From Bacteroidales bacterium UBA1769 (GTDB lineage Bacteria > Bacteroidota > Bacteroidia > Bacteroidales > UBA932), in the NCBI GenBank assembly GCA_002314725.1, contig DCGV01000093.1:5144-64351 (forward strand): a DNA stretch of 59,208 nucleotides, given 5' to 3'. Shown piece by piece: positions 8,867 through 18,096 of this stretch. The first letter of the stretch is position 1; each line of letters starts with the position of its first letter. The translations under genes were made by a program, and so were the position numbers. The notes under the pieces are model-generated. The model did not search any database, was not told the origin of the DNA, and saw nothing but the letters and a program-made list of their open reading frames with translations.

Positions 8867-10326
8867 GCCTTCTTTATTGGATCACAAGTAAGACCTATAC
8901 CAAGTTTCTTATATATTCTTTGATCCACATCACTCAACATAACTGTGAAGTGGGCTTGGCATCCTTTAAGTTTCTCAAGACAACTCAAAGCCTTCTTACA
9001 ATTATCGTCTGTTGTACTCAACATTGATAGAGCCACCAGCACCTCATCGGAATGTAAACGTGGATTCTTACCGTGAAGATAGGAAACCTTTGTCTTCTGT
9101 ATAGGTTCAATCATTGACTGAGGTATCAACTTGATTTGATGATCAATTCCAGCAAGATATTTAAGGGAATTCATTATCAAAGCAGCACTAGGGCCTAATA
9201 GAGAACTGGTTTTTGCTGTAATAATCGTACCGTCTGACAGTTCTATCGCTGAAGCTGAGGTCTTCTCCTTCTCTTTACGTTCCTTAGCAGCCACTGTTGT
9301 TTTCCTGAAATCAGTGGTAATATTGCACTGCTTCATCAAGAGCGAAATTTTATTAATCTCCTCCTCATTACACCCACCTTCAGCAAGTCGGTTTAGTGCG
9401 GTATAATACCTACGAATAATTTCATTCTTGGCAGCATTGCAACAGATTTCTTCATCGTCAATGCAGAATCCAATCATGTTGACACCCATATCAGTAGGTG
9501 ATTTATATGGATTTTTACCATATATACCCTCAAAAAGAGCATTCAACACAGGAAATATTTCAATATCCCTATTATAATTGACCGCAATTTTACCGTATGC
9601 ATCAAGATGGAACGGATCGATCATATTCAAATCATTCAAATCTGCAGTAGCAGCCTCATATGCAATGTTTACAGGGTGTTTCAGGGGTAAATTCCACACT
9701 GGGAATGTTTCAAATTTTGCATATCCAGCTTGAATTCCCCTCTTTTGTTCCTGATATAATTGGCTTAGACATACAGCCATCTTCCCACTACCTGGACCTG
9801 GAGCTGTAACCACTACCAGCGGACGGGTTGTCTTTACATAATCATTCTTTCCGAAACCCTCGTCAGAATCGATCAAAGCAATATTGTTAGGATATCCTTC
9901 GATTGTGTAGTGGAAATAGGTAGGGATACCCATCCTTTTCAGACGTTTTTTGAAGAGTTCGGCACTGCTTTGACCATTATAGTGGGTTATGACAACGGAA
10001 CTGACAAGAAACCCTCTTGTAACAAACTCTTCACGAAGTCTCAGAACATCTTCATCGTAAGTAATACCAAGATCCTGTCTGATTTTATTCTTTTCAATGT
10101 CTAGGGCGCTGATTACTATTACAATTTCAACGCTGTCAATCATTTGACGTAGCATTTGGAACTTACTGTCCGGTTCGAAACCAGGCAGAACTCGACTGGC
10201 ATGATTATCGTCAAATAATTTACCGCCAAATTCTAGATAAAGTTTACCTCCGAAGAGCGAGATACGCTCCTGAATGCGTTCTGATTGTATCTTAAGATAC
10301 TTTTCGCTATTGAAACCGTTTGTCAT
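8863..10326 (-). CDS. DUF1846 family protein
   Basis: A 487-residue cytoplasmic protein of the DUF1846 family, matching throughout: FNSEKYLKIQSERIQERI at the N-terminus, FGGKLYLEFGGKLFDDNHASRVLPG, the nucleotide-binding-like VTAPGPGSGKMAVCLSQLYQ near residue 170, and FETFPVWNLPLKHPVN. The biochemical function is not established; the GPGSGK segment resembles a P-loop. It is transcribed alone, divergently from the hydroxyacyl-CoA dehydrogenase gene, and meets the preceding lipoprotein gene tail to tail with a four-base overlap. The ATG gives the conserved N-terminus. Confidence 0.88.
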   Translation of the reverse strand: MTNGFNSEKYLKIQSERIQERISLFGGKLYLEFGGKLFDDNHASRVLPGFEPDSKFQMLRQMIDSVEIVIVISALDIEKNKIRQDLGITYDEDVLRLREEFVTRGFLVSSVVITHYNGQSSAELFKKRLKRMGIPTYFHYTIEGYPNNIALIDSDEGFGKNDYVKTTRPLVVVTAPGPGSGKMAVCLSQLYQEQKRGIQAGYAKFETFPVWNLPLKHPVNIAYEAATADLNDLNMIDPFHLDAYGKIAVNYNRDIEIFPVLNALFEGIYGKNPYKSPTDMGVNMIGFCIDDEEICCNAAKNEIIRRYYTALNRLAEGGCNEEEINKISLLMKQCNITTDFRKTTVAAKERKEKEKTSASAIELSDGTIITAKTSSLLGPSAALIMNSLKYLAGIDHQIKLIPQSMIEPIQKTKVSYLHGKNPRLHSDEVLVALSMLSTTDDNCKKALSCLEKLKGCQAHFTVMLSDVDQRIYKKLGIGLTCDPIKKA

Positions 10327-10335
10327 AACGGGTTA

Positions 10336-10343
10336 CAAAAATA
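10336..10343 (-). promoter_or_regulatory. -7 promoter box for the DUF1846 gene
   Basis: On the minus strand this reads TATTTTTG, a full match to TAnnTTTG, and ends 9 bases before the DUF1846 ATG at 10326. The expected leader is only a few nucleotides. No -33 TTTG was found at the right distance. Confidence 0.5.
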
Positions 10344-10399
10344 GTTGAAAAAAGTCATTTGAAAAAATTAATTCTACCTTTTTTGTTATCCAATCATTT

Positions 10400-10431
10400 T
10401 TTGCTTCAGTAAAAAGAAATTTTTACCTTTG
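10400..10431 (+). promoter_or_regulatory. complete -33/-7 promoter for the hydroxyacyl-CoA dehydrogenase gene
   Basis: TTTG at 10400-10403 and TACCTTTG at 10424-10431 are separated by 20 bases, the spacing expected for the Bacteroidetes primary sigma factor. The -7 box overlaps the upstream end of the longest possible reading frame (TTG at 10429), which rules that start out and supports the ATG at 10456. Confidence 0.75.
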
Positions 10432-10455
10432 ACGGGAACACATAAAATCAAAGTT

Positions 10456-11415
10456 ATGAACGGAAAGAAAGTAGTAGTAGCAGGTGGCGGTGTATTAGGT
10501 AGCCAGATTGCATTCCAAGCAGCTTATTGCGGATTTGACGTAACTATTTGGCTAAGAAGCCAAGGCAGTATCGGAAGAACTCAACCAAAGATTGACAAGG
10601 TAAAACAATCATATATAGATGCCATTGAAGCAATGGCTGGTCCAGATGCGATGAATCAATGGTGTGCAGGTATTGCTGACCCTGTAACTTTCGACAAGGA
10701 GAAATGTCTTGCACAAGTTGAGAAAGCATATCAGATGAAGCTAGAACTGGACATGGCAAAAGCTGTAAAAGATGCTGACATTATAATAGAATCAGTTGCT
10801 GAAAACACCCAGGAGAAGATTGCTTTCTATAAAGCTCTAGCACCGCTGATGTCAGAAAAGACCATCCTTGTCACCAATTCCTCTACAATGTTGCCTTCTA
10901 CATTTGCGAAATATACAGGTAGAGCAGACAAATATCTTTCCCTACACTTCGCAAATGCCATTTGGAAAAATAATACAGCAGAGGTTATGTCACAACCTCA
11001 GACAAGTCAGGAAGCATTTGATGAAGTCATGCAATTCGCAAATGAAATCCGTATGATTGGTCTCCCACTAAAAAAAGAGAAATCAGGATATCTTCTTAAC
11101 TCTATGTTAGTTCCTTTCCTTCTTTCTGGATTGGATTTGTATGTTAACGGCATCAGTGATCCAGCAAGCATTGACAAAGCTTGGAGTCGTGGCACCGGAG
11201 CTCCTCGTGGACCTTTCCAAATCTTCGACGTAGTAGGTATTACAACTGCATACAATATAGTTCTTCAGTATCAGAAAGTTCCTGGACTACTCTCCCCTCT
11301 TTTGAAGAAGATGATGATGCCTTACAACTTCAAAGGCATGGAATCAATCCTGAAAAAGATGATAGACGAGGGCAAACTTGGAAAATCTGCAGGAGAAGGT
11401 TTTTATAAATATTAG
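10456..11415 (+). CDS. 3-hydroxyacyl-CoA dehydrogenase family protein
   Basis: NAD-dependent oxidation or reduction of 3-hydroxyacyl-CoA. The N-terminal Rossmann fold begins VVVAGGGVLGSQIAFQAA (GxGxxG type) and includes ADIIIESVAENTQEK near residue 110. The catalytic region has LVTNSST and SLHFANAIW with the active-site His near 160. The C-terminal domain ends GEGFYKY, typical for the family. At 319 residues it is a stand-alone dehydrogenase without an enoyl-CoA hydratase fusion. The start is set by the upstream promoter and by the initial MNGKKVVV. No other fatty-acid or butyrate pathway gene is adjacent; menA follows after four bases, so the specific pathway is uncertain. Confidence 0.88.
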   Translation: MNGKKVVVAGGGVLGSQIAFQAAYCGFDVTIWLRSQGSIGRTQPKIDKVKQSYIDAIEAMAGPDAMNQWCAGIADPVTFDKEKCLAQVEKAYQMKLELDMAKAVKDADIIIESVAENTQEKIAFYKALAPLMSEKTILVTNSSTMLPSTFAKYTGRADKYLSLHFANAIWKNNTAEVMSQPQTSQEAFDEVMQFANEIRMIGLPLKKEKSGYLLNSMLVPFLLSGLDLYVNGISDPASIDKAWSRGTGAPRGPFQIFDVVGITTAYNIVLQYQKVPGLLSPLLKKMMMPYNFKGMESILKKMIDEGKLGKSAGEGFYKY

Positions 11416-11419
11416 AATA

Positions 11420-12307
11420 GTGGCAAATTTCAAATATTACATAAAGTCGGCAAGGTTGCGTACCTTGCCGCTTTCACTTTCCGGAATAATCATCGGTGTC
11501 TCGTTAGCTTCCAAAATCTCTGAGCCAGATGTTCTGACTGTATTGTTCACCTGTTTGACAACGTTATTTTTACAAATTTTATCCAACGTTTCCAATGAAT
11601 TGGGTGACCATCTTTTAGGAACAGATACAGAGGATCGTTTGGGCCCTCAATACTCTGCAGGGAATCTTTCCATTGCAGAATTAAAGAGAATGATTGTCGC
11701 AAATATCATTCTATCATCAGCGAGTGGTTTAACAATGATATGGTCAGCTTTTGGAAGCCTATTCTGTATCAAATCATTGATTTTCATATTGCTCGGCGCA
11801 TGCGCAATAGTAGCAGCCATTAAATATACTTTAGGCAAAAATCCATATGGATACAGGGCAAAAGGAGATCTGTTTGTATTTATATTCTTCGGTCTTGTTC
11901 CTGTTCTTGGATCATACTATATCGCTTCAGAAACATTACCGACATTATTATCAATACTCCCGGCAGCAGCAATCGGATTCTTCAGCATAGGTGTTCTGAA
12001 TATCAACAACATAAGGGATATTGTAACAGATGCGAATACCAGAGTCACGACAGCCATTAAATTTGGAGAAAACAATGCAAAAATATACCAGATAATACTA
12101 GTGACTCTAGGATGGATTTGTCTGTTTGTATATACCTATTACAGCTCTGTTGATTGGAAATCATATATTATTTTGATAACGTTTCCGATTTACATTATCA
12201 ATACATACCAGGTATATCGCAGAAGCGGAAGATCGTTAGATGCGATGTTGCCAATGTTGGTAATGACAACATTCCTTTTGTCAATACTTTTCGCTATTTT
12301 CAATTAG
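11420..12307 (+). CDS. menA: 1,4-dihydroxy-2-naphthoate polyprenyltransferase
   Basis: An integral membrane UbiA-superfamily prenyltransferase that attaches the isoprenoid tail in menaquinone synthesis. It begins VANFKYYIKSARLRTLPLSLSGI, matching MenA N-termini. Both Asp-rich motifs are visible: NELGDHLLGTDTEDR (about residues 60-74) and NNIRDIVTDANTRVTT (about 197-212). Eight or nine hydrophobic segments follow the usual pattern. The GTG at 11420 is chosen because it gives the family N-terminus; the earlier ATG at 11378 would add 14 unrelated residues encoded inside the upstream gene. The 3' end overlaps the convergent ftcD by 27 bases. Confidence 0.9.
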   Translation: MANFKYYIKSARLRTLPLSLSGIIIGVSLASKISEPDVLTVLFTCLTTLFLQILSNVSNELGDHLLGTDTEDRLGPQYSAGNLSIAELKRMIVANIILSSASGLTMIWSAFGSLFCIKSLIFILLGACAIVAAIKYTLGKNPYGYRAKGDLFVFIFFGLVPVLGSYYIASETLPTLLSILPAAAIGFFSIGVLNINNIRDIVTDANTRVTTAIKFGENNAKIYQIILVTLGWICLFVYTYYSSVDWKSYIILITFPIYIINTYQVYRRSGRSLDAMLPMLVMTTFLLSILFAIFN

Positions 12308-13318
12308 GTATTCAATCACTCTCTCTTGAGGATTGAAAGGTTTGAGATCATCCAGACACATTGCCATTACGGCAGTGTGAATCATCTCATCTTCAGACAA
12401 CACATTGCTGTTATTTGAGAAATATTTGCCTGCGTCTAAAAGAACACGTTTTGGAACCAGCCCGATGATCTCTGTACCTGTCACTTTTAAACCACGTGCC
12501 TCAGCTTTCCTGCATACTTCCTCATAAGCTTTATGAAGAGGAGTTACATTGATATCTGTAATATTCATCGATACCTGAGCAATACCATACTCTTCGATAT
12601 ACCAGCCAATAGCTTTGCACCCTTTTAAAGTACCTGGAATCCAACTACTCTTACCAGAAGATTGGATCTTGCGCCCCCTCTCCCTCACATCGCATGCAAC
12701 ATCCATGGCACTGCTTACAGATTTAGTATTGAGATTAAAATTGACAGCAATAAGATAATCCCTTGCTCCGACATTGGATGCGCCCACCCGTGCAATGGTA
12801 TCGTTATATGATTCGGGGCCGAAATCAGGTTTTCTATCTGGATCAGCTATCTTTTCGGGAAGTGATTCATATTCTCCACTACGACATACTTCAAGTCTCT
12901 TCCGTTCGGGTTTGAAGGCAGCCATCTCATAACAATAACATGCGATACCCAGCTCTTCATACATTCTCTTTGCCAGGTTTCTTGCCAATTCTGCGCACTC
13001 TTGAAGCGTTATGCCATCAATAGGGATAAGTGGAAGCACGTCTGTCGACCCACTGCGTGGGTGTTCTCCATGATGGTTTCTCATATCAATCAATTCTGAA
13101 GCAGCCTTTGCACCTTGAAAAGCAGCTTCCAATACCACTTCTGGTTCTCCAACGAAGGTAACAACAGTTCTATTTGTTGCATAGCCAGGATCCACATTAA
13201 GGACCTTTACTCTTTTTCCATCTATAGCAGCGCTGGAGATGGCTTCAACTATTCCGTTAATTACATTGTTATTACGTCCTTCGCTATAATTCGGAACACA
13301 TTCAATGATTTTAGACAT
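12281..13318 (-). CDS. ftcD: glutamate formimidoyltransferase
   Basis: Transfers the formimino group of N-formimino-glutamate to tetrahydrofolate in histidine degradation. The start MSKIIECVPNYSEGRN is diagnostic of the formiminotransferase N-terminal subdomain; NVDPGYATNRTVVTFVG and NHHGEHPRSGSTDVLP (about residues 80-97) form the catalytic region. The 345-residue length covers only the transferase; the cyclodeaminase half found in bifunctional enzymes is absent. No hut genes are adjacent. The last 27 bases are shared, on the opposite strand, with menA. Confidence 0.92.
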   Translation of the reverse strand: MSKIIECVPNYSEGRNNNVINGIVEAISSAAIDGKRVKVLNVDPGYATNRTVVTFVGEPEVVLEAAFQGAKAASELIDMRNHHGEHPRSGSTDVLPLIPIDGITLQECAELARNLAKRMYEELGIACYCYEMAAFKPERKRLEVCRSGEYESLPEKIADPDRKPDFGPESYNDTIARVGASNVGARDYLIAVNFNLNTKSVSSAMDVACDVRERGRKIQSSGKSSWIPGTLKGCKAIGWYIEEYGIAQVSMNITDINVTPLHKAYEEVCRKAEARGLKVTGTEIIGLVPKRVLLDAGKYFSNNSNVLSEDEMIHTAVMAMCLDDLKPFNPQERVIEYLIENSEKY

Positions 13319-13393
13319 ATATCACTCGTATTATCACAGATATAAAGGTACTATTTTACAAATACACTGCAAATAACAAAAGAGAAAATAATG

Positions 13394-13401
13394 TAACTTT
13401 G
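13394..13401 (+). promoter_or_regulatory. -7 promoter box immediately before feoB
   Basis: TAACTTTG is a perfect TAnnTTTG match ending two bases before the first possible ATG (13403) and eight bases before the second (13409). A transcription start a few bases downstream would leave the first ATG out of the transcript, which favours 13409 and predicts a leaderless or nearly leaderless mRNA. Confidence 0.6.
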
Positions 13402-13408
13402 CATGATA

Positions 13409-15409
13409 ATGAATTGTAACGGTAATTGTCAAGAGTGCATTGAAAGATGCAAAAATTACAAAGAACCGAAATGTATCAACGTCAGTATTGTCGGTTCTAC
13501 CGGAGATTTCTCACAGATGAAATTCTCCAGTAACCGAATTGCCCTTATCAGAAGCAAAGATTACCTGATACGATTTTATGATCTTACAGGCACAGACAAA
13601 CACGTTGGGTTACAAATCATTGATACAAATCCTGATATAGTTGTCAACACTATAGATTCCAACAATCTGGAGGACAGTTTAAGAATCACAACACGACTGA
13701 TTGACCTTGATTCGAAGGTAATAATGGCCTTGACCAATTATGACGACTACCTTCAAACGAATCACTCAATAGATTTTCAAACACTTGGCAAATTGTTCAG
13801 TTTCCCTGTCACAACTTTTGACAATAGTTATGAGAGTCTGAACAAATTGATATCCACAATCGTTGAAGTCTACGAAACCCCATTTAATAAAAAACGTCAT
13901 ATACACGTACATTATGGTCAGGATATAGATAAAGCGATAGATGAGATAACTCCATTAATATCTTCTATACCAGAATTAAATAAATATCATGACAGATATC
14001 TGGCAGTCAGGCTTCTTGAAGACCAGGAGTATATTCAGCCACTTTATGAAGATAAAACAAGTTCAAAGGAGTTGATCTCTATTACCGCGAAAATATCCAA
14101 AGATCTTAGCAGAAACCTTGGTGCACCGATAGATGTCCTTATTCGCAACGCCCGTCACGGATATATCCACGGTGCCTTACAAGAGTCTATTCTTCACTCA
14201 AACGATAATTCCGACCATACCATCCTTCAGAAAATAGACTCTATCCTAACAAGTAAATGGTTAGGATTCCCATTGATGTTCATTATTCTCTTCGGCATAT
14301 TTGAAGCGACATTCACACTTGGGGCCTATCCTCAAAAATGGATTGAAAATGGTATTGATTCAATAATCACTCTATTGTCAACCACTTTAAATCAGGGGTG
14401 GATATCAAACCTACTGATAAATGGCATAATACAAGGTGTTGGAGCTGTCCTGGCATTTCTTCCCAACATCATCATTCTATTTTTCTTCCTGTCTCTGCTG
14501 GAAGACTCTGGATATATGGCAAGAGCGGCTTATCTTATGGATAAAATAATGCATAGGATAGGGCTACACGGTAACTCTTTTGTTCCTATGTTGATAGGAT
14601 TTGGATGTAATGTACCTGCCATTATGGCCGCACGATCCATAGATGACAAAAAGGATAAAATACTCACTATGTTGATGATTCCTTTCATGTCATGTTCCGC
14701 AAGACTACCTGTGTATCTCCTCTTTGTATCAGCCTTTTTTGCCAAACAAAAGGCACTGGTGATGATATCAATCTATCTTGCCGGTATCCTTCTGGCAATT
14801 TTATTTGCATTCTTCATGAAAAAGACAAACTTTTTCAAAAAGAATGAAAATGAAGATTACGTATCTGAATTACCACCTTTCCGCAGGCCAACTTGGAGAA
14901 ACAGTGGTAAACATATTTGGGAGAGAGTGTCCGATTATCTAAAAAAAATATCAACGGTAATTCTCGCCGCTTCAGTCATAATTTGGGCATTGGAATACTT
15001 CCCTGCCGATAAAACAAATAACGGCATCAACAAAGAGGAATCACACCTGGCTATGATTGGGAAAACAATTGAACCAGTAATGAAACCTTTGGGATTTGAT
15101 TGGAAGATGAATGTATGCCTACTTACCGGCCTGCCTGCTAAAGAGGCAATCGTCAGTACAATGGGTATTCTGTACCACACTGAAGATGAGACATCGTTGA
15201 CAGAGGCTTTGCAGACAAATGGAGGTGTGACAGCGGCTGAAGCAATGGCTTTTATGATATTCGTCCTTCTCTATTTCCCATGCATTGCTACAATCGCAAC
15301 TCTCAACCGTGAAATAGGAAAGAAATGGGCCATCTTCAGTGTAGTTAACTCGCTGATTCTGGCATGGGTTATGGCTTTTATCGTTTTCCAGATCGGATCT
15401 CTGCTATAG
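13409..15409 (+). CDS. feoB: FeoB-type ferrous iron transporter with degenerate GTPase domain
   Basis: Predicted inner-membrane Fe(II) permease. The membrane half is well conserved: FTLGAYPQKWIE, GVGAVLAFLPNIIILFFFLS, LLEDSGYMARAAYLMDK, LIGFGCNVPAIMAAR, PFMSCSARLPVYLL and GLPAKEAIVSTMG, with gate Cys residues in GCNVP and SCSARLP. The N-terminal G domain is not normal. Where FeoB has GNPNSGKTT this protein has GSTGDFSQM (residues 29-37 from the 13409 start), so the P-loop Lys and Ser/Thr are missing and the switch I region is shortened. The G3 DLTG and a G4-like TNYD remain. A Cys cluster (C-x3-C-x2-C-x3-C-x7-C, residues 3-22) precedes it. No feoA is adjacent. Whether it transports iron without GTP hydrolysis is unknown. 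Confidence 0.88.
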   Translation: MNCNGNCQECIERCKNYKEPKCINVSIVGSTGDFSQMKFSSNRIALIRSKDYLIRFYDLTGTDKHVGLQIIDTNPDIVVNTIDSNNLEDSLRITTRLIDLDSKVIMALTNYDDYLQTNHSIDFQTLGKLFSFPVTTFDNSYESLNKLISTIVEVYETPFNKKRHIHVHYGQDIDKAIDEITPLISSIPELNKYHDRYLAVRLLEDQEYIQPLYEDKTSSKELISITAKISKDLSRNLGAPIDVLIRNARHGYIHGALQESILHSNDNSDHTILQKIDSILTSKWLGFPLMFIILFGIFEATFTLGAYPQKWIENGIDSIITLLSTTLNQGWISNLLINGIIQGVGAVLAFLPNIIILFFFLSLLEDSGYMARAAYLMDKIMHRIGLHGNSFVPMLIGFGCNVPAIMAARSIDDKKDKILTMLMIPFMSCSARLPVYLLFVSAFFAKQKALVMISIYLAGILLAILFAFFMKKTNFFKKNENEDYVSELPPFRRPTWRNSGKHIWERVSDYLKKISTVILAASVIIWALEYFPADKTNNGINKEESHLAMIGKTIEPVMKPLGFDWKMNVCLLTGLPAKEAIVSTMGILYHTEDETSLTEALQTNGGVTAAEAMAFMIFVLLYFPCIATIATLNREIGKKWAIFSVVNSLILAWVMAFIVFQIGSLL

Positions 15410-16420
15410 AGCCCCCAACAAAACATCGATATCTTCACTCTTTGTTGCCCAACTTGTAACAAATCTAACTCGACTGCTTTCAGCACCACGTGGTCCCCAG
15501 AATTCGAATGTAGCAACGCTCTGTAGTTTATCGATCACTATATTAGGGAGATCGAAGAATTGTTGATTAGTTGGAGAATCGATGAATGGTTTGTATCCCA
15601 TCTTAACAAATCCCTCCTTCAATCTCATTGCCAGCGTAATCGCTGATGCAGTGGCCTTAAAATATAAATCATCTGTAAAAAGGGCCTGATATTGCACGCC
15701 AAGAAGTCTTCCTTTAGCAAGGAGGGCTCCATGTTGTTTAATAAGTGGAAGGAAGTGATTAAGCAATCCACTCTTTGCGACAACAGCTTCGCCAAACATA
15801 GCCCCACATTTTGTACCCCCGATATAGAATACATCTACCAATTGTGCAATTTCAGCAAGAGTGATATCAGATGCAGCCAATCCATATCCTAGACGAGCTC
15901 CGTCCAAAAAGAGTTTTATTCCATTTTCATGACAGATTCTACTCAACTCTTTCAATTCATCTTTTGAATACAAAGTACCATATTCTGAAGGGAAAGAAAT
16001 ATAAAGCATACCAGGAGCCACCATATGTTCGTAAGTATCATCTGCATAGAAATTCTTAATAAAATCTTCTACATCTTTAGGTGACACCTTACCTTGATAT
16101 GATGGTAGTGTAAGAACCTTATGACCAGTAGCTTCGATAGCGCCTGATTCATGTACGTTGATATGGCCTGTTTCGGCTGATAGGACACCCTCATGATGTC
16201 CAAGTACTGCATCTATTATTGTGCTGTTGGTTTGAGTACCTCCTACTAAGAACCAGACATCAAGCGATGGGTCCCCACATGCATTTCTGATTAGATCTTT
16301 AGCCTTAGCGCAATATTCATCACTGCCATAACCGGGGGTCATTTCTAAATTTGTCTTTACAAGTGCTTCTATCACCTCTGGAAGAGCACCTGCCATGTAA
16401 TCTGTGTCAAAATGTACCAT
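15404..16420 (-). CDS. ltaE: low-specificity threonine aldolase family enzyme
   Basis: PLP-dependent cleavage of threonine or allo-threonine to glycine and acetaldehyde. Family features: N-terminal FDTDYMAGALPEVIEAL, MTPGYGSDEYCAKA, FLVGGTQTNSTI, ETGHINVHESGAIEATGHK, the PLP-aspartate region FLDGARLGYGL near residue 172, and the PLP lysine in GGTKCGAMFGEA near residue 205. Length 338 aa is normal. It is the last gene of a minus-strand run beginning at the cupin or acyltransferase gene, five bases after the uridine kinase, and overlaps the convergent feoB stop by six bases. Confidence 0.9.
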   Translation of the reverse strand: MVHFDTDYMAGALPEVIEALVKTNLEMTPGYGSDEYCAKAKDLIRNACGDPSLDVWFLVGGTQTNSTIIDAVLGHHEGVLSAETGHINVHESGAIEATGHKVLTLPSYQGKVSPKDVEDFIKNFYADDTYEHMVAPGMLYISFPSEYGTLYSKDELKELSRICHENGIKLFLDGARLGYGLAASDITLAEIAQLVDVFYIGGTKCGAMFGEAVVAKSGLLNHFLPLIKQHGALLAKGRLLGVQYQALFTDDLYFKATASAITLAMRLKEGFVKMGYKPFIDSPTNQQFFDLPNIVIDKLQSVATFEFWGPRGAESSRVRFVTSWATKSEDIDVLLGAL

Positions 16421-16425
16421 GATTG

Positions 16426-18078
16426 TTATCCGATAAAACTCCTGATAAGTGAAGTCTTTGGAACTTCTCTATCAGAGACTGGAGTAAAATAGCTTAAAAA
16501 ATGTAATAGTCTGTATGCCTCTGAATACTCACGGCAATTCTTTGGAACTGTCCTTAAAATAGTTTCAGCATGTGGACGCATAACAGCGAATTCAATCAGA
16601 TAGACAGAATTAAACATAACATCAGCGCTCTCTTGGTAAGGATAGATCCACTTTACCTCATTCCTACGAACCATTGGCCAGTTCTTGATACTCTCTCTAG
16701 CCGAGAAGGATCCATTGTTAAAATCACGTACAATCCTACGTAATAATCTGTTATCACTTGTAGGAATACAATTGTGATTATCTAAAGATATGCTGGTTAT
16801 CGTATTGATGAAAATTCTGAATTTTTTAAACTCTTCTATCTTGTCTGTCAACTGTGGATTCAAGGCATGGATACCCTCAATCAACAATATACAATCCTTT
16901 TCCAATTTAAGAGTCTTGCCATTATACTCTCTAATACCTGTAACAAAGTTAAATTCAGGAACTTGAACGGTTTCTCCATCAAGCAACTTCAAAACATCAG
17001 CTTGAAGTGCATCATGATCGACTGTTTCAAAGTTATCAAAATCATAACTACCGTCAGGTAATTTTGGGGTCTCAACCCGGTTTACAAAGTAATCATCCGT
17101 TGAGAAAGATAGAGGATGTAGTCCACAAGCCTTGAGTTGAACACTCAGACGTTTACAAAAAGTGGACTTTCCACTGCTGGACGGTCCAGTAATAAGAACA
17201 ATCTTCACTGGATTAGCAGCACGAAAACGAGTATTAATCTCCTCTGCAATCTGAACAATCTTCTTCTCTTGAAGAGCCTCTGCAACCTGAATCAAATCAG
17301 ACGCATTGCCATTTTCGATTGCTTTATTGACATCACCAACCGTCTCCAATCCCATTATTTCGTTCCATTTAACATTTTCAGATAGTACACCAAATGTTTT
17401 GGGTTGATCCAAGAATGGAGCTAGGCGTTCAGGATGGTGTCTGTCAGGTACTCTTAACAAAAGACCTGTCTGGTATTGACTTAAATCCCAAACCTTCAAA
17501 TATCCTGATGATGGAACTAGTTCATCGTAAAAATAATCTGCGGTGTCACCTAAAGTATAATATGAGATATAAACCTGTCCAGAAGTTTCTAAAAGTTTAA
17601 CTTTATCATCGTAACCTAGTTCTTTAAACTTTTCTATTGCCTCTTCTATCCTTACTTCATGTCTTCTAAAGGACAAATCCTCACCTACCAGTTCATTCAT
17701 ACGGCACCTTATGGCCTTAACGTCATCTTGATTGACAGGTGATTTATCCTCTTTCTCAATTGAGCAGTAATAACCTTTGGCAATGGGTCTGCGAAGCATT
17801 ATCTCACTATTCGGAAGTATATCATGTATCGCTTTACACAAAAGGAAACAGAGAGATCTGCAATAGAAATCGCGACCTATATAAGCTGTATAATCTAGGA
17901 ATTCGACCTCTCGACTATTATAGATTCTATACTTCAATCCTTGAGCTACATTATTGACTTTTGCAGCAAGTATTGGATAAGGTTTTTCAAATTCAAATTG
18001 ATCAACTATATCAAGGAGTGATGTTCCCTCTTCAAAATCTCTATATGAGTTTGTGTTTTTACAAAATACTTTTATCAT
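16426..18078 (-). CDS. nucleoside (uridine) kinase with N-terminal TGS and ThrRS-like domain
   Basis: A 550-residue fusion known in Bacteroidetes and Clostridia. The N-terminal part (residues 1-60) is TGS-like; residues about 75-200 resemble the threonyl-tRNA synthetase second additional domain (RRPIAKGYYCSIE, FRRHEVRIEEAIEKFKELG). The C-terminal uridine kinase/phosphoribulokinase domain has the P-loop GPSSSGKSTF near residue 297, STDDYFVNR, YDFDNFETVDHDAL and LIEGIHALNP. It probably phosphorylates uridine or a related nucleoside in the cytoplasm; the role of the synthetase-like part is not known. It is encoded 18 bases after the inositol monophosphatase family gene and just before threonine aldolase. 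Confidence 0.88.
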   Translation of the reverse strand: MIKVFCKNTNSYRDFEEGTSLLDIVDQFEFEKPYPILAAKVNNVAQGLKYRIYNSREVEFLDYTAYIGRDFYCRSLCFLLCKAIHDILPNSEIMLRRPIAKGYYCSIEKEDKSPVNQDDVKAIRCRMNELVGEDLSFRRHEVRIEEAIEKFKELGYDDKVKLLETSGQVYISYYTLGDTADYFYDELVPSSGYLKVWDLSQYQTGLLLRVPDRHHPERLAPFLDQPKTFGVLSENVKWNEIMGLETVGDVNKAIENGNASDLIQVAEALQEKKIVQIAEEINTRFRAANPVKIVLITGPSSSGKSTFCKRLSVQLKACGLHPLSFSTDDYFVNRVETPKLPDGSYDFDNFETVDHDALQADVLKLLDGETVQVPEFNFVTGIREYNGKTLKLEKDCILLIEGIHALNPQLTDKIEEFKKFRIFINTITSISLDNHNCIPTSDNRLLRRIVRDFNNGSFSARESIKNWPMVRRNEVKWIYPYQESADVMFNSVYLIEFAVMRPHAETILRTVPKNCREYSEAYRLLHFLSYFTPVSDREVPKTSLIRSFIG

Positions 18079-18096
18079 ATTCTGAACATTTCAGGA

